A stretch of DNA of 64,000 nt from Rhizobium lentis. GTDB taxonomy: Bacteria; Pseudomonadota; Alphaproteobacteria; Rhizobiales; Rhizobiaceae. The position numbers and the translations under genes were made by a program. The notes beneath the pieces are model-generated. The model did no database searches, was not told the origin of the DNA, and was given only the letters and a program-made list of their open reading frames with translations. The DNA lies in contig NZ_CP071454.1 of the NCBI RefSeq assembly GCF_017352135.1, positions 4,117,001 to 4,181,000 on the forward strand. Direction: 5' to 3'. This document shows positions 27,735-36,382 of this stretch, piece after piece; positions within the stretch are counted from its first letter, which is position 1, and each line of letters opens with the position of its first letter.

Positions 27735-27958
27735 TGATAGCTTCCCGCATTCCGGACGCCGCACGCACGCGCGCCCCGCCTCTTCTATCTATCCGAAGAC
27801 ATCGGGAAGGAAAACCGTTCGCCGCGGCGACATAATCACCTTCCCCGGCAAATTGTATCAGACGGCCGGGCGTTCAAGCCTAAATCTGTCCAGCCGCGAT
27901 CTGCGGGAAGTAGAGCTGCGCAAGCGGCTGATCCGAAGGCTTGGCGCGTATCAGGCCT

Positions 27959-29152
27959 TCAGCCGGGAGCGGACTTGTCCCAGAGCCAGGAGAAGAACAG
28001 CGATTCGCCGAGTTCCAGTATGGCGTCGACCGCCCGGCTGCTGAGCGAGCCCTCGCCGACCGCTTCCGCTGTATAGAGCGGCACTTCCCTGAGCAGCCGG
28101 CTGCCGGCAAAAATCCTGAGGGTGCCGGCCTGATAGTCCGGCTTCACCGGCGCTGTCAGCGGCCAACGATAGACGATGCGCGCCGACAGCCGGTCAGGGT
28201 TGCTGATAGGAATATAGACGCTGACCGGCGCCTTGGCGACGAGATCGACGGTGCGCGCCGTGCCGCCATAGACGCTGGCTGCGCCGATAACTTCATGCTC
28301 AGCGAAAATCTGCCGGCTCTCGAAGGCGGTCAGCCCCCATTCGAGCACGCGCTTGGCCTCCTCCGTCCGCTCCTTGTCGGAAGCGATGCCGGCAAGCGCC
28401 AGAAACAGCCGCCGGCCGTCGCGCTGGACCGATGCGACGATCGAGTACCCCTCGCCCTCGGCAAAGCCGGTCGCGAGCCCGTCGGCGCCGAGATCGAGCC
28501 CGAGCAGCGGGTTGCGGTTGCGCTGGAAGATCTTGTTCCATTCGAAATCCAGTTGCGCGAAATAGGGATAGAGAGTGGGATAGGATTGCTGGAGAGTGGC
28601 GGCAAGCGTCACCATCTCGCGCGCCGTCACCCTGCTCTTGCCGTCCGGAAGGCCGGTGGAATTGCCGAACACCGCGTTCTCCATGCCGAGTTCGTGGGCG
28701 CGGCGCGTCATCGATTGGGCGAATTGCTGCTCGCTTCCAGCCATCCCCTCGGCCAGGATGATGCAGCTGTCATTGGCGCCCTGGATCGCGACGCCCTTGA
28801 TCAGATCCTCGACGCGCACACGCGATTTCAGAGCGGCAAACATCGTTGCCGTCCTCGACGGTGCGCCGCCGGTGCGCCAGGCATATTCGGAAACGGGATA
28901 TTCGGTATCGAGCGTGATCTGACCCTTGGTCACTGCCTCGAAGACGAGATCCATCGTCATCAGCTTGGCGAGCGAAGCCGGCGAAAAGCTCTGATCCTCG
29001 TTCTTGGCGAGCAGCACCGTGCCGGTGGAGGCTTCGATCATATAGGCCTGCGCCGCCTTGGTGGCGAAACCGGCTGCGCCTCCGTCGGCGGCGTGGGCGC
29101 CGGCGGCGAGCGGCATCAGGCATGCAAGCAGGCGAAGCACAGGCCTCAGCAT
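27959..29152 (-). CDS. D-alanyl-D-alanine carboxypeptidase-like (DacF) with degenerate active site
   Basis: 397 aa from ATG 29152 (GGGA site upstream; an ATG at 29164 is possible). A signal peptide ends near AHA, followed by the peptidase S11 fold and a C-terminal PBP5-like domain. The first motif SxxK is intact (S60-L-A-K63). The second, usually SxN, reads G125-A-N127, and the third, usually KTG, reads A227-T-G229. Both substitutions are clear in the DNA (GGC and GCG). Transpeptidase/carboxypeptidase activity is therefore doubtful; it may bind peptidoglycan without cleaving it. It is followed by tmk and preceded by rlpA, the normal neighbourhood in Rhizobiales. Confidence 0.88.
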   Translation of the reverse strand: MLRPVLRLLACLMPLAAGAHAADGGAAGFATKAAQAYMIEASTGTVLLAKNEDQSFSPASLAKLMTMDLVFEAVTKGQITLDTEYPVSEYAWRTGGAPSRTATMFAALKSRVRVEDLIKGVAIQGANDSCIILAEGMAGSEQQFAQSMTRRAHELGMENAVFGNSTGLPDGKSRVTAREMVTLAATLQQSYPTLYPYFAQLDFEWNKIFQRNRNPLLGLDLGADGLATGFAEGEGYSIVASVQRDGRRLFLALAGIASDKERTEEAKRVLEWGLTAFESRQIFAEHEVIGAASVYGGTARTVDLVAKAPVSVYIPISNPDRLSARIVYRWPLTAPVKPDYQAGTLRIFAGSRLLREVPLYTAEAVGEGSLSSRAVDAILELGESLFFSWLWDKSAPG

Positions 29153-29223
29153 CGCAATTCCCATCGGTCAACAGCGTATTCGAGAAGGTTAGAGCGCGGC
29201 GAAATCCGATGCAATCGCCATGC

Positions 29224-30324
29224 TCAGCGTGCCGCGGATTTTGCCTGCTGGCGCTTGGCCGAGGCAAGGATCGAGGCCTGCGTCAGCCCGTCATTGCGCA
29301 CCATCACCGCGTCGAAGGCGAGATCGACCGTCACCGTCTTCACCGCCTCGTTTTGATAACCGAGCGCCAGGGAGCGCTGCGAGCCATAGGGACGCTCATA
29401 GGGCATGGGACCGATGTCCGGCAGCACCACCATCTGATCGACGGCGGGCGCGGCCTTTGACGAAGGAGCCGATGGCGCCACCAGAACATGGGCGGACGGC
29501 GCAAGGGCCGGCGCCGCATTGTAGCGCGCGCTCGGCGTCGAGCCGGCATAGGAGGTCGCCGACATCGGCACCGGCACGTTGGCCGGCGTTTCGTAATCTT
29601 CCGCACTCTGCAACTGATCGCGGGTGATCTTGCGGCTATTGGAGGCGACCATCACGCCGGTTGCGATCTGCCCTTCTGGATTGACGCCGGGAATGCGGCT
29701 GCCCTTCGGCACGTAGGAGGCCATCAGATAGGGCATGTCGCGGCCGTCCATGCGGGCGCGGCCGACATATTGCACACGCACCTTGCCGGTGCCGCTGTGC
29801 TGCAGATCCAGCATGTCGGCCGTCTTGTTGGAAAGGTCGATGATGCGGCCTTCGTGATAGGGGCCGCGATCGTTGACACGCACGACGACGGAGGAGCCGT
29901 TTTCAAGATTGGTGACACGCGCGTAACTCGGCAGCGGGAACGTTGGGTGCGCGGCGGAAAGGTGCATCTGGTCGTAGACTTCGCCATTCGCCGTCAGGCG
30001 CCCGTGAAAGGCAGAGCCATACCAGGAGGCGACACCGACCTTGTTATAGGCAAAGTCTTCCTTCGGATAATACCACTTGCCTTTCACCTCGTAAGGGTTG
30101 CCGACCACGTAGCGGCCGCCGCCCTTCGGGATATTGTTGCCGGTGGCGACCCGGGGGCTAGCCTTCACGCCATACTCGGATTCAGAGAAGTATTCCTTGC
30201 CGTGGGCTCTTTTCTTCGGCACGGCCTGTGTCGTACCGCACGCTGCAACCGTCGCGCACATCGCCGATATCGCCAGCCACCGCGCTGTCGTTGCGAAAGA
30301 CGCCGCCCCGTTTTCCAATCTCAT
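29224..30324 (-). CDS. rlpA: Septal ring lytic transglycosylase RlpA-like protein
   Basis: 366 aa from ATG 30324; a GTG three codons earlier is a less likely start. Signal/lipoprotein-like N-terminus with Cys in VAACGTTQA. The double-psi beta-barrel domain of RlpA is clear: VGVASWYGSAFHGRLTANGE and RVNDRGPYHEGRIIDLS, with the catalytic-type Asp/Glu pair. The C-terminal half is a long Ala/Pro/Ser-rich linker, and no SPOR domain is evident. RlpA enzymes cleave denuded glycan strands at division sites. The DacF-like gene follows. Confidence 0.9.
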   Translation of the reverse strand: MRLENGAASFATTARWLAISAMCATVAACGTTQAVPKKRAHGKEYFSESEYGVKASPRVATGNNIPKGGGRYVVGNPYEVKGKWYYPKEDFAYNKVGVASWYGSAFHGRLTANGEVYDQMHLSAAHPTFPLPSYARVTNLENGSSVVVRVNDRGPYHEGRIIDLSNKTADMLDLQHSGTGKVRVQYVGRARMDGRDMPYLMASYVPKGSRIPGVNPEGQIATGVMVASNSRKITRDQLQSAEDYETPANVPVPMSATSYAGSTPSARYNAAPALAPSAHVLVAPSAPSSKAAPAVDQMVVLPDIGPMPYERPYGSQRSLALGYQNEAVKTVTVDLAFDAVMVRNDGLTQASILASAKRQQAKSAAR

Positions 30325-30333
30325 ATGTCCCAC

Positions 30334-30771
30334 GCCGCAAAAAGATCGTTATGGTTAAGGAACCCTGCCCATCTCGGGCAGTAACGCCTTATCCCACCCC
30401 ACCTAACGAGACTTTAATCTTCCTGACTTCGTGGCAATTTTACGAACGTTTTCGGGGCGATAGCGACAATTCTAATCATCATGGTTTATAAATCCCTAAC
30501 ACGACATCCCTCCGCCCTGCCCCTCCGCCGCTGCATGATGCCTGAAAACGCCGTGCCAATACGAGGCATATACCGACGCGCAGGTTTCACCCCAGGGTAG
30601 CTACTTGCTCCCGTTCTCTCCTATACGTTTTCCTTGACGGCATCAGGTCGGCCGCTGCTCCCTTAGGACGTGTAGTTTGTTGCTTGACTCAAAGGAGGGT
30701 AGAAAGTTTATTTGCAGCGTTCGGGTCGCGGCCCGGCGTCCTTTCCACGCTCATCTTTAGGGAGGCGGGCC
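30334..30771. other. 438-bp intergenic region
   Basis: Between rlpA and the VCBS-like gene. It holds a small hairpin CTGCCC-ATCTC-GGGCAG near 30365-30381 on the rlpA side and the putative promoter at 30684-30712 on the other. I see no open frame with a ribosome site and no RNA gene. Confidence 0.4.
30684..30712 (+). promoter_or_regulatory. Putative sigma-70 promoter for VCBS-like gene
   Basis: TTGACT (30684-30689), a 17-base spacer and TTTATT (30707-30712), leaving a leader of about 55 bases before the ATG at 30772. The -35 is a near-perfect match, the -10 matches at four of six. Confidence 0.4.
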
Positions 30772-31593
30772 ATGGCAAATCACAAACCAACGGTGCCTGA
30801 CGTGTCGGTCCACGATTATGCACCGGGGGAAGCCATTGAAGGAAACCTTCTCGACAGCGCCTCGGATTCCGACGGCGACCTGGTTCAGGTTCAGTTCGTC
30901 AACGGAATAAGAATTCCCAGCAAGGCGGGCGAACCTGGACGTCTCACCATCGAGGGAAAGCACGGAACGCTGACGATTTGGAGCGACGGCAGTTATAGCT
31001 ACACGGTCAGTGACCCGGCCAGTCTTCAGGCCGGCGGAATCTTCGGCGAGAATTTCTCGTTCAAGGTCTCCGACGGAAAGGGCGGCACCGATGTCGCCAA
31101 TCTTAACATCGGCGTCCATGCTCCTCCGCAAGGGCAGTATTCCATCGATTTCGAGAACGCTCCCACGCAATATCCTGGGATGCCGGATATCGCCTCGGGC
31201 TATGGCGGCTTCAAGTTTGGCGACAAACTCGATGGCAACCTGTGGACGGTCGCTGAATCTGGGGGCAACGAGTATGTTGTCACCAATCCCTACAATCCGT
31301 TTTTCGATCGCGTCGACGGCAAGCTCTTCACGATTGAGGGCGTCGACGTCGCGACCAATTTCGATCCGGCCTATGCGGGTGTCGATGCCCTTGTCACCTT
31401 CGAGGGCTACATCGATGGCAACAAGGTCAGCGAGATGTCGGTGACGGTCTATGGTGACACCATTGCCGATGGCCAGCATATCTCTCTGGCAGCCCTGGGC
31501 GCGGTCGATTTTATCCGCTTCGATATCCAGCCCGACGTCGAGCCGACGGGTTTTCCGCAGCTCGCATTTGACAACTTCACCGTCCTTGTCTGA
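30772..31593 (+). CDS. VCBS/cadherin-like domain protein
   Basis: 273 aa from the ATG at 30772 (AGGGAGG upstream), no N-terminal signal. Residues about 10-110 form a VCBS-type repeat: GTLTIWSDGSYSYTV and the preceding bulky acidic SDSDGDLV match that domain of large adhesins. The C-terminal part (residues 120-270) is a second beta-rich domain with SIDFENAPT and QLAFDNFTVLV, similar in style to extracellular binding domains. Proteins of this type in rhizobia often leave by type I secretion, but no secretion signal or partner gene is seen here. Probably a secreted or surface protein; function unknown. Confidence 0.7.
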   Translation: MANHKPTVPDVSVHDYAPGEAIEGNLLDSASDSDGDLVQVQFVNGIRIPSKAGEPGRLTIEGKHGTLTIWSDGSYSYTVSDPASLQAGGIFGENFSFKVSDGKGGTDVANLNIGVHAPPQGQYSIDFENAPTQYPGMPDIASGYGGFKFGDKLDGNLWTVAESGGNEYVVTNPYNPFFDRVDGKLFTIEGVDVATNFDPAYAGVDALVTFEGYIDGNKVSEMSVTVYGDTIADGQHISLAALGAVDFIRFDIQPDVEPTGFPQLAFDNFTVLV

Positions 31594-31760
31594 CGACTGC
31601 CGAGAAGCGGCTGTCGAAGCCGCTTCTCCGCAGAACAAGTTGACGCTGCCATCAAAGCTGCTAAAAAGCCGGCCTGTGAGTGAATGGGCAGCAAATCGGC
31701 GCAAACCACCGATGCACCGGAAAGACCGAAACGGACTTTCTTCAGGCTTCTCACTTACTT

Positions 31761-31850
31761 GGAAGAGTGTCCGAGTGGTTTAAGGAACCGGTCTTGAAAA
31801 CCGGCGTGCGGGAAACCGTACCGTGGGTTCGAATCCCACCTCTTCCGCCA
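31761..31850 (+). tRNA. tRNA-Ser (anticodon TGA)
   Basis: A 90-nt class II tRNA including an encoded CCA end. Acceptor GGAAGAG pairs with CTCTTCC; the anticodon loop is CTTGAAA with anticodon TGA; a long variable arm precedes the T arm GGGTTCGAATCCC. It would decode UCA. Confidence 0.96.
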
Positions 31851-31942
31851 TTTTCAATTTAGTCCGCCAGACCAGTCGACTGCATTCAGCAGCGAGATAG
31901 CCGTGAGGCGTGGCGTTCAACGACCGAATGCCGAAGGCGGAT

Positions 31943-31966
31943 GAAAACGGCGGCTCCGCCGTTTTC
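31943..31966. terminator. Bidirectional intrinsic terminator
   Basis: GAAAACGGCG (31943-31952) and CGCCGTTTTC (31957-31966) form a perfect 10-bp stem with a 4-base loop. The stem ends in T-rich arms on both strands, suiting termination of the tRNA transcript and of the RidA-like gene that ends at 32030. Confidence 0.6.
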
Positions 31967-32029
31967 TGCAGCAACGGTCTGAGGTCGACGAGGCAGGCAG
32001 CCTTTTCGTCGCTGCATCGGTCGCCGCCA

Positions 32030-32518
32030 CTATTCCAGAATGACGACGGCTTCGACTTCGAAGAGCATCGGATCGATTGCAAGTTTGGGAACGGGAACAA
32101 GGGTCTGCGCCGGCAGGGCCTCGCCGAACATGTCTTTGACATTCCTGGTCAGCACCTCGAGCTTGGACATGTCGTGATCGACGACGAAGACCGTCAGCTT
32201 GGCGACCTGATCCGGCCTTGCGCCGAGTGCGTCGAGGGCGCTGCGTAAATTTGCATAGGCCTGCTTAACCTGGACGGCGAAGTCCGGGGACAAGGCTCCG
32301 GTGCTGTCCTGGCCGCCCTGTCCGGAAATATAGGCCAACCGGGCGCCGCCGGGCACGATCACCGCCGTGCTATAGCCATTCGGCGTGGGGTCGTAGAGGG
32401 TCTTTGGATTGACGATGTTGAGCTTGAGGTCTGCCTCATTCGCCGTCGTTGTCGTGGGAACTCCGATAGTCATGATGATCAGCCCTCCAATAAGCAGATG
32501 TTTGATGGCGTGTGACAT
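32030..32518 (-). CDS. Exported RidA-family protein lacking the catalytic Arg
   Basis: 162 aa. An N-terminal hydrophobic segment (HLLIGGLIIMTIGVP) looks like a signal peptide, unusual because RidA enzymes are cytosolic. The YjgF/RidA fold follows, with ISGQGG and the C-terminal MLFEVEAVVIL. The motif that normally contains the imine-binding Arg (PARS/PART) reads PAQT here with Gln at 138 (CAG codon), so 2-aminoacrylate deaminase activity is unlikely. It is divergent from a TetR gene with two palindromic operators between them, so the TetR probably controls it. The substrate is unknown. Confidence 0.82.
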   Translation of the reverse strand: MSHAIKHLLIGGLIIMTIGVPTTTTANEADLKLNIVNPKTLYDPTPNGYSTAVIVPGGARLAYISGQGGQDSTGALSPDFAVQVKQAYANLRSALDALGARPDQVAKLTVFVVDHDMSKLEVLTRNVKDMFGEALPAQTLVPVPKLAIDPMLFEVEAVVILE

Positions 32519-32581
32519 GATGTTCTCTTGGCCGTGAGGACTACGAGCATGGTCTCCGCGGCTTGCTGGATTGAACTCGAC

Positions 32582-32596
32582 TCGTACAATGTATGA
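32582..32596. promoter_or_regulatory. TetR-type operator 1
   Basis: TCGTACAATGTATGA: half-sites TCGTAC and GTATGA around AAT, one mismatch from the perfect copy at 32606. It lies in the divergent RidA-like/TetR promoter region. Confidence 0.7.
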
Positions 32597-32605
32597 TACC
32601 TCTCA

Positions 32606-32620
32606 TCGTACAAGGTACGA
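32606..32620. promoter_or_regulatory. TetR-type operator 2
   Basis: TCGTACAAGGTACGA: perfect half-sites TCGTAC and GTACGA around AAG. The centres of the two operators are 24 bp apart. They overlap candidate -35/-10 elements on both strands (TTGAAC at 32571 for the + strand; TTGACT at 32625-32620 for the - strand). Confidence 0.72.
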
Positions 32621-32692
32621 GTCAATCGGCGAGGATCGACATCCGTCACTTTGTCGGCTTAAAACGGTGTCCTGGTCATTTGGGAAAGACGC

Positions 32693-33388
32693 ATGGCAGC
32701 CAAACGCGGCGGCGCTCAGGACAAACATCAACGGAAAGCTGCACCGGCCTCCTCCACGGAAAAACCCCGCAGCGAACAGCCTCTTTCGCTTGAACGGATC
32801 ATAGCGACAGCGGTGGAACTGCTTGATGCCGAAGGCGTCGACGGACTGAAGATGCGTCGGTTGGCCGACCGCCTCGGTGCGGGCGCCATGAGCCTCTATT
32901 GGCACGTCGACAACAAGGAGAAAGTCTTTGATCTCGCGCTCGACTCGGTGCTTGCATATCGCAGACCGTCGCATCTGATCGAATCTCCGAACTGGCGAGG
33001 CGCGGTCTTTCATATGCTCGAAGACTGGCGCGCCAGCATGCTGCGCCATCCCTGGTCGGCATCGCTGCTGCCGCGTCGGGCGCTCGGCCCGAACATCCTC
33101 GGCCGCCTGGAACTGCTGGGCAGGATCCTGTCCGGAGCCGGCGTGGCGGAGAAAGACTTGAACGGCGCGATATGGTCGCTTTGGAACTATGTGATGGGCG
33201 CCACCATCACGCGTGCGAACTTCGATCATTCCGATGAAGACATGGTCGCCGCGCAGCAGCGCCTTGCGCATCTCAGCGAACAATACCCGACGATCGAGCG
33301 TACCCGTCTGCTGTTGGATAATGATTGGGACGGCACCTTCAGGAAGGGCCTGGACTTCCTGCTTGACGGGCTTGTTCCGACACAATGA
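32693..33388 (+). CDS. TetR family transcriptional regulator (TetR_C)
   Basis: 231 aa. A basic disordered N-terminus (about 35 residues), then a TetR HTH (IIATAVELLDAEGVDGLKMRRLADRLGAGAMSLYWHVDNKE) and a C-terminal ligand domain of the tetracycline-repressor class. It sits divergent from the RidA-like gene with the two TCGTAC palindromes in the shared 174-bp gap, so it should repress both. The inducer is unknown. Confidence 0.92.
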   Translation: MAAKRGGAQDKHQRKAAPASSTEKPRSEQPLSLERIIATAVELLDAEGVDGLKMRRLADRLGAGAMSLYWHVDNKEKVFDLALDSVLAYRRPSHLIESPNWRGAVFHMLEDWRASMLRHPWSASLLPRRALGPNILGRLELLGRILSGAGVAEKDLNGAIWSLWNYVMGATITRANFDHSDEDMVAAQQRLAHLSEQYPTIERTRLLLDNDWDGTFRKGLDFLLDGLVPTQ

Positions 33389-33820
33389 ACAGGGGGCTTA
33401 GCGCGCCGGCTGATCAGCATGCTCGGTCGCGACGCTGACCAGAGGTTCTTTCACGCCCCAACCTCGCGAGATACAAGCTTGGCGATGTGGTGAAGGTGCA
33501 CCGGGACATGCAAGAACGCCGGACGCGTCGTTCAATCGTCCACATGCCGTGACGCTTGAATAGCGTTAACGGACGGCAGTATCCGTTCACGACAACATCG
33601 AATATATCAGCATGCCGATGGATCCCCAGAAGAGAACCGGCGTCAGTATCATCCCCGCAAAGAATATCTTGGTCACCACTAGAACTCCGTAAATCCGTCC
33701 CGCGGCGAAAACCTATTGCAGCGAATAGGGGTTTGGTATGGGCACGAAGTCTGGGTCGGATCGGACCTTGGTCTAGTCTCGCTCGGCGGCTTGCCGGCCT
33801 GCTTCTGAAATCGGTCGGCC
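33389..33820. other. Gene-poor intergenic region
   Basis: 432 bp between the TetR gene and the MFS gene. It contains only the 29-codon minus-strand candidate listed separately. No RNA gene or strong terminator was found. Confidence 0.4.
33587..33676 (-). CDS. Candidate 29-aa membrane peptide
   Basis: A GTG at 33676, with GGAG eight bases before it, opens a 29-codon frame whose product begins MTKIFFAGMILTPVLFWG and is hydrophobic throughout, one transmembrane helix. Composition and ribosome site are the only support. Confidence 0.35.
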   Translation of the reverse strand: MTKIFFAGMILTPVLFWGSIGMLIYSMLS

Positions 33821-35260
33821 TCAGTGCCGCGCGGGCGCGCGGCCTCGGCGGTAAATCGCGGCCGCGATAGCCAGTGCCGCAGCGATCAATATGGCGGCGA
33901 TGGCAAAGGTGATCTGCATCCCCGAATGAATGGCCTCGGGACGTGCCATCGCGACATCCGATGTCCCCGACGCCTGCGCGAATACCGCGCCCATGACGGA
34001 TGCGCCGGTAATCAGCCCGAGATTGCGCGACAGATTGAGCGTGCCCGAGATGACACCGCGCTGGCCGGGGCCGACATCTGCCATGACGGCGGTGTTGTTG
34101 GCCGCCTGGAACAGCTGGTAACCGGGCGTCAGGATGGCGATGGCGGCGATGTAGCCGGCCGTTCCCGGAAGCACGGCAAGTGCGATGGCGCCGGTCGTCA
34201 TGGCGACAAGGCCTGCGGTGATTACGAATGGCGCCTCCAGACGATCGACCAGGCGGCCGGCCGGAACGCCGCTGAGGATGGAGATGACGGGGCCAACCGA
34301 CATGACGGCGCCAACGGCCGCCTCGCTGAGCCCGAGCGCGCCGGAGAGATAGAACGGCGCGACCACCAGCGTCGCCATCATCACCGTCGAGACGAGCGCG
34401 TTCATAGCCAGGCTGGCGCTCAGCATGGGATCGCGCAACACCGCCAATCGGATCAGCGGCGACGCCGCTTTCGACTCGGAGAAGACGAAGAGACCGGTCC
34501 CGAAAGCGGCAGCCGTCAGCAGGGAGAGGTTCAGCAAGCCGAAGCTGCCCCGCCCGATCGTCATCGCCAGTGCATAGGCCGAAAGCGTCAGGGCAAGCAG
34601 CACGGTGCCGGCCATGTCAAAACCGGCCCGCTCGGTTTTGCCCTTGCTGATATCGGCAGGCAGAAAGCGATAGGCGAGAGTGAAGCTGACGACGCCGAGC
34701 GGCACGTTGATAAGGAAGATTGCCGGCCAGCCGAGCCCGGCGATCAGGGCGCCGCCGAGCGACGGGCCGAGAGCGGTACCAATCGCCGACATGGTTCCGA
34801 GCAGCCCCATGACGCTGCCGGTCCTCGCCTTCGGTACCGTCTCGCCGACAAAAGCCATGGCAAGGGCCATCATCATGGCCGCGCCGAGACCTTGCACCGC
34901 ACGCGCGGCGGTCATCAGCCAGAGCGCCGGCGCAAGCCCGCAGAGGACGGAGGCTAGCGTGAATAGCAGGATGCCGAGAAGCAGGAGCCGTCTGCGGCCG
35001 GTCATGTCGCCGAGCCGCCCGACGCTGACGACCAGGGTGGTGATGGCCAGGAGATAGGCCAGCATGATCCATTGCGCGTCCTGGAAAGAGCCGTCGAATG
35101 CCTGTGCAATGGCCGGCAGGCCGACATTGGCGATGCTCGTGCCGAGCGATGGCAGCAGCACGGAGAGGCAAAGGCTGGCGAGCGCCCAGCGGACGGAATA
35201 GCGGCGTTCGGCGACTGTTTCGCCTTGTTCTGCAATGATCGGCTTCAACAGGACCTCCAT
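33821..35260 (-). CDS. MFS drug transporter (EmrB/QacA-type, DHA2)
   Basis: 479 aa from ATG 35260. About 13-14 membrane helices, with the DHA-family motifs in the first half: RLGDMTGRRRLLLLG (motif A, about residues 80-95) and a motif-C-like MSAIGTALGPSLGGAL. It exports drugs or other small molecules by proton antiport. It is divergent from a LysR-family gene 126 bp away, the usual arrangement for a regulated efflux pump. Substrate unknown. Confidence 0.88.
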   Translation of the reverse strand: MEVLLKPIIAEQGETVAERRYSVRWALASLCLSVLLPSLGTSIANVGLPAIAQAFDGSFQDAQWIMLAYLLAITTLVVSVGRLGDMTGRRRLLLLGILLFTLASVLCGLAPALWLMTAARAVQGLGAAMMMALAMAFVGETVPKARTGSVMGLLGTMSAIGTALGPSLGGALIAGLGWPAIFLINVPLGVVSFTLAYRFLPADISKGKTERAGFDMAGTVLLALTLSAYALAMTIGRGSFGLLNLSLLTAAAFGTGLFVFSESKAASPLIRLAVLRDPMLSASLAMNALVSTVMMATLVVAPFYLSGALGLSEAAVGAVMSVGPVISILSGVPAGRLVDRLEAPFVITAGLVAMTTGAIALAVLPGTAGYIAAIAILTPGYQLFQAANNTAVMADVGPGQRGVISGTLNLSRNLGLITGASVMGAVFAQASGTSDVAMARPEAIHSGMQITFAIAAILIAAALAIAAAIYRRGRAPARH

Positions 35261-35358
35261 GTTCACGCCCCTGAAACGGAGCCATCGAAGCCTAGCCCTG
35301 CCGCCGGCATGGCGGAACACGCAGCATTTGCACTTCATTCATGCGTTTGACGCCACAT

Positions 35359-35373
35359 CACGGGGAAACCGTG
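35359..35373. promoter_or_regulatory. Candidate LysR operator
   Basis: CACGG (35359-35363) and CCGTG (35369-35373) around GGAAA, 13 bases ahead of the LysR ATG, in the divergent MFS/LysR region. Confidence 0.3.
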
Positions 35374-35386
35374 TTATAGCGCCTGC

Positions 35387-36349
35387 ATGTCGACCCCTGA
35401 TCTTAACCTGCTTGTCACCCTTGATGTCCTGCTTGCCGAAGGCAGCGTTGCCCGTGCGGCTGAGAGGCTGCGGCTCAGCCCATCGGCGATGAGCCGGGCG
35501 CTGGCGCGTTTGCGCGAGGCAACGGGCGATCCGCTGCTGGTGCGCGCCGGCCGCGGCCTGGTTCCGACACCCCGGGCGCTCGAACTGCGCGAGCGAGTCG
35601 GCCGCATCGTCGAGGATGGTCGGGCGGTTCTGCGTCCTGCCGAAGCCCTTGATCTCGGCCGGCTGGTTCGGACGTTCACGCTGCGCGCCAGCGAAGGTTT
35701 TGCCGAGAGCTTTGGCCCCGATCTCATTGCTCGTCTCAGGGAGCAGGCCCCCTGCGTGCGGCTGCGCTTCGTCCAAAAGCCGGACAAGGACAGTACCCCG
35801 TTGCGAGACGGAAGCGTTGATCTGGAAACCGGTGTCGTCGGCGAGGCGACGGGACCGGAGGTGCGGGCGCAGGCCCTGTTCCGCGACCGGTTCATCGGCG
35901 TCGTGCGCATGGGACATCCTCTTTGCCGCGATGAGATCACGCCTCTACGTTACGCCGCCGGCGGCCACATCGCCGTCTCGCGCCGCGGACTCGACAGAGG
36001 CGCTATCGATGACGCTCTGAATGCGCTCGGGCTGGAACGGCAGGTCGCTACCATCGTCGGCGGTTTTTCCACAGCGGTCGCCCTTGCCCGCGCATCCGAC
36101 CTCGTCGCCAGCGTTCCTGAACGGCATACGGCAGGCTTGCGGGCGGGAATGCACAGTTTTTCCCTTCCCGTTCCGACGCCGGAGCTTACGGTCTCATTGC
36201 TTTGGCACCCGAGGATGGATGCCGATCCCGCGCATCGCTGGCTGCGCGGCTGTGTTCGTGAGGTCTGTTCAGCCGCGGATCGGGGCAGGACAGCGAGAAT
36301 CGGACGCGACGGGACGAGGCTGGTGATTGACACTCCCTCGTCGCCGTGA
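35387..36349 (+). CDS. LysR family transcriptional regulator
   Basis: 320 aa. N-terminal winged HTH (PDLNLLVTLDVLLAEGSVARAAERLRLSPSAMSRALARLRE) followed by a LysR substrate domain. Divergent from the MFS pump gene, so it probably regulates that pump. The final residues run close to the PhnA gene start. Confidence 0.92.
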   Translation: MSTPDLNLLVTLDVLLAEGSVARAAERLRLSPSAMSRALARLREATGDPLLVRAGRGLVPTPRALELRERVGRIVEDGRAVLRPAEALDLGRLVRTFTLRASEGFAESFGPDLIARLREQAPCVRLRFVQKPDKDSTPLRDGSVDLETGVVGEATGPEVRAQALFRDRFIGVVRMGHPLCRDEITPLRYAAGGHIAVSRRGLDRGAIDDALNALGLERQVATIVGGFSTAVALARASDLVASVPERHTAGLRAGMHSFSLPVPTPELTVSLLWHPRMDADPAHRWLRGCVREVCSAADRGRTARIGRDGTRLVIDTPSSP

Positions 36350-36382
36350 TTTTCCCCTCTCGCATCATCAAGCGAGGGCATC

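Noticed and set aside
31761..31850. tRNA-Ser as an integration site for the accessory genes that follow
   Set aside because: No integrase and no direct repeat of the tRNA 3' end were seen nearby.
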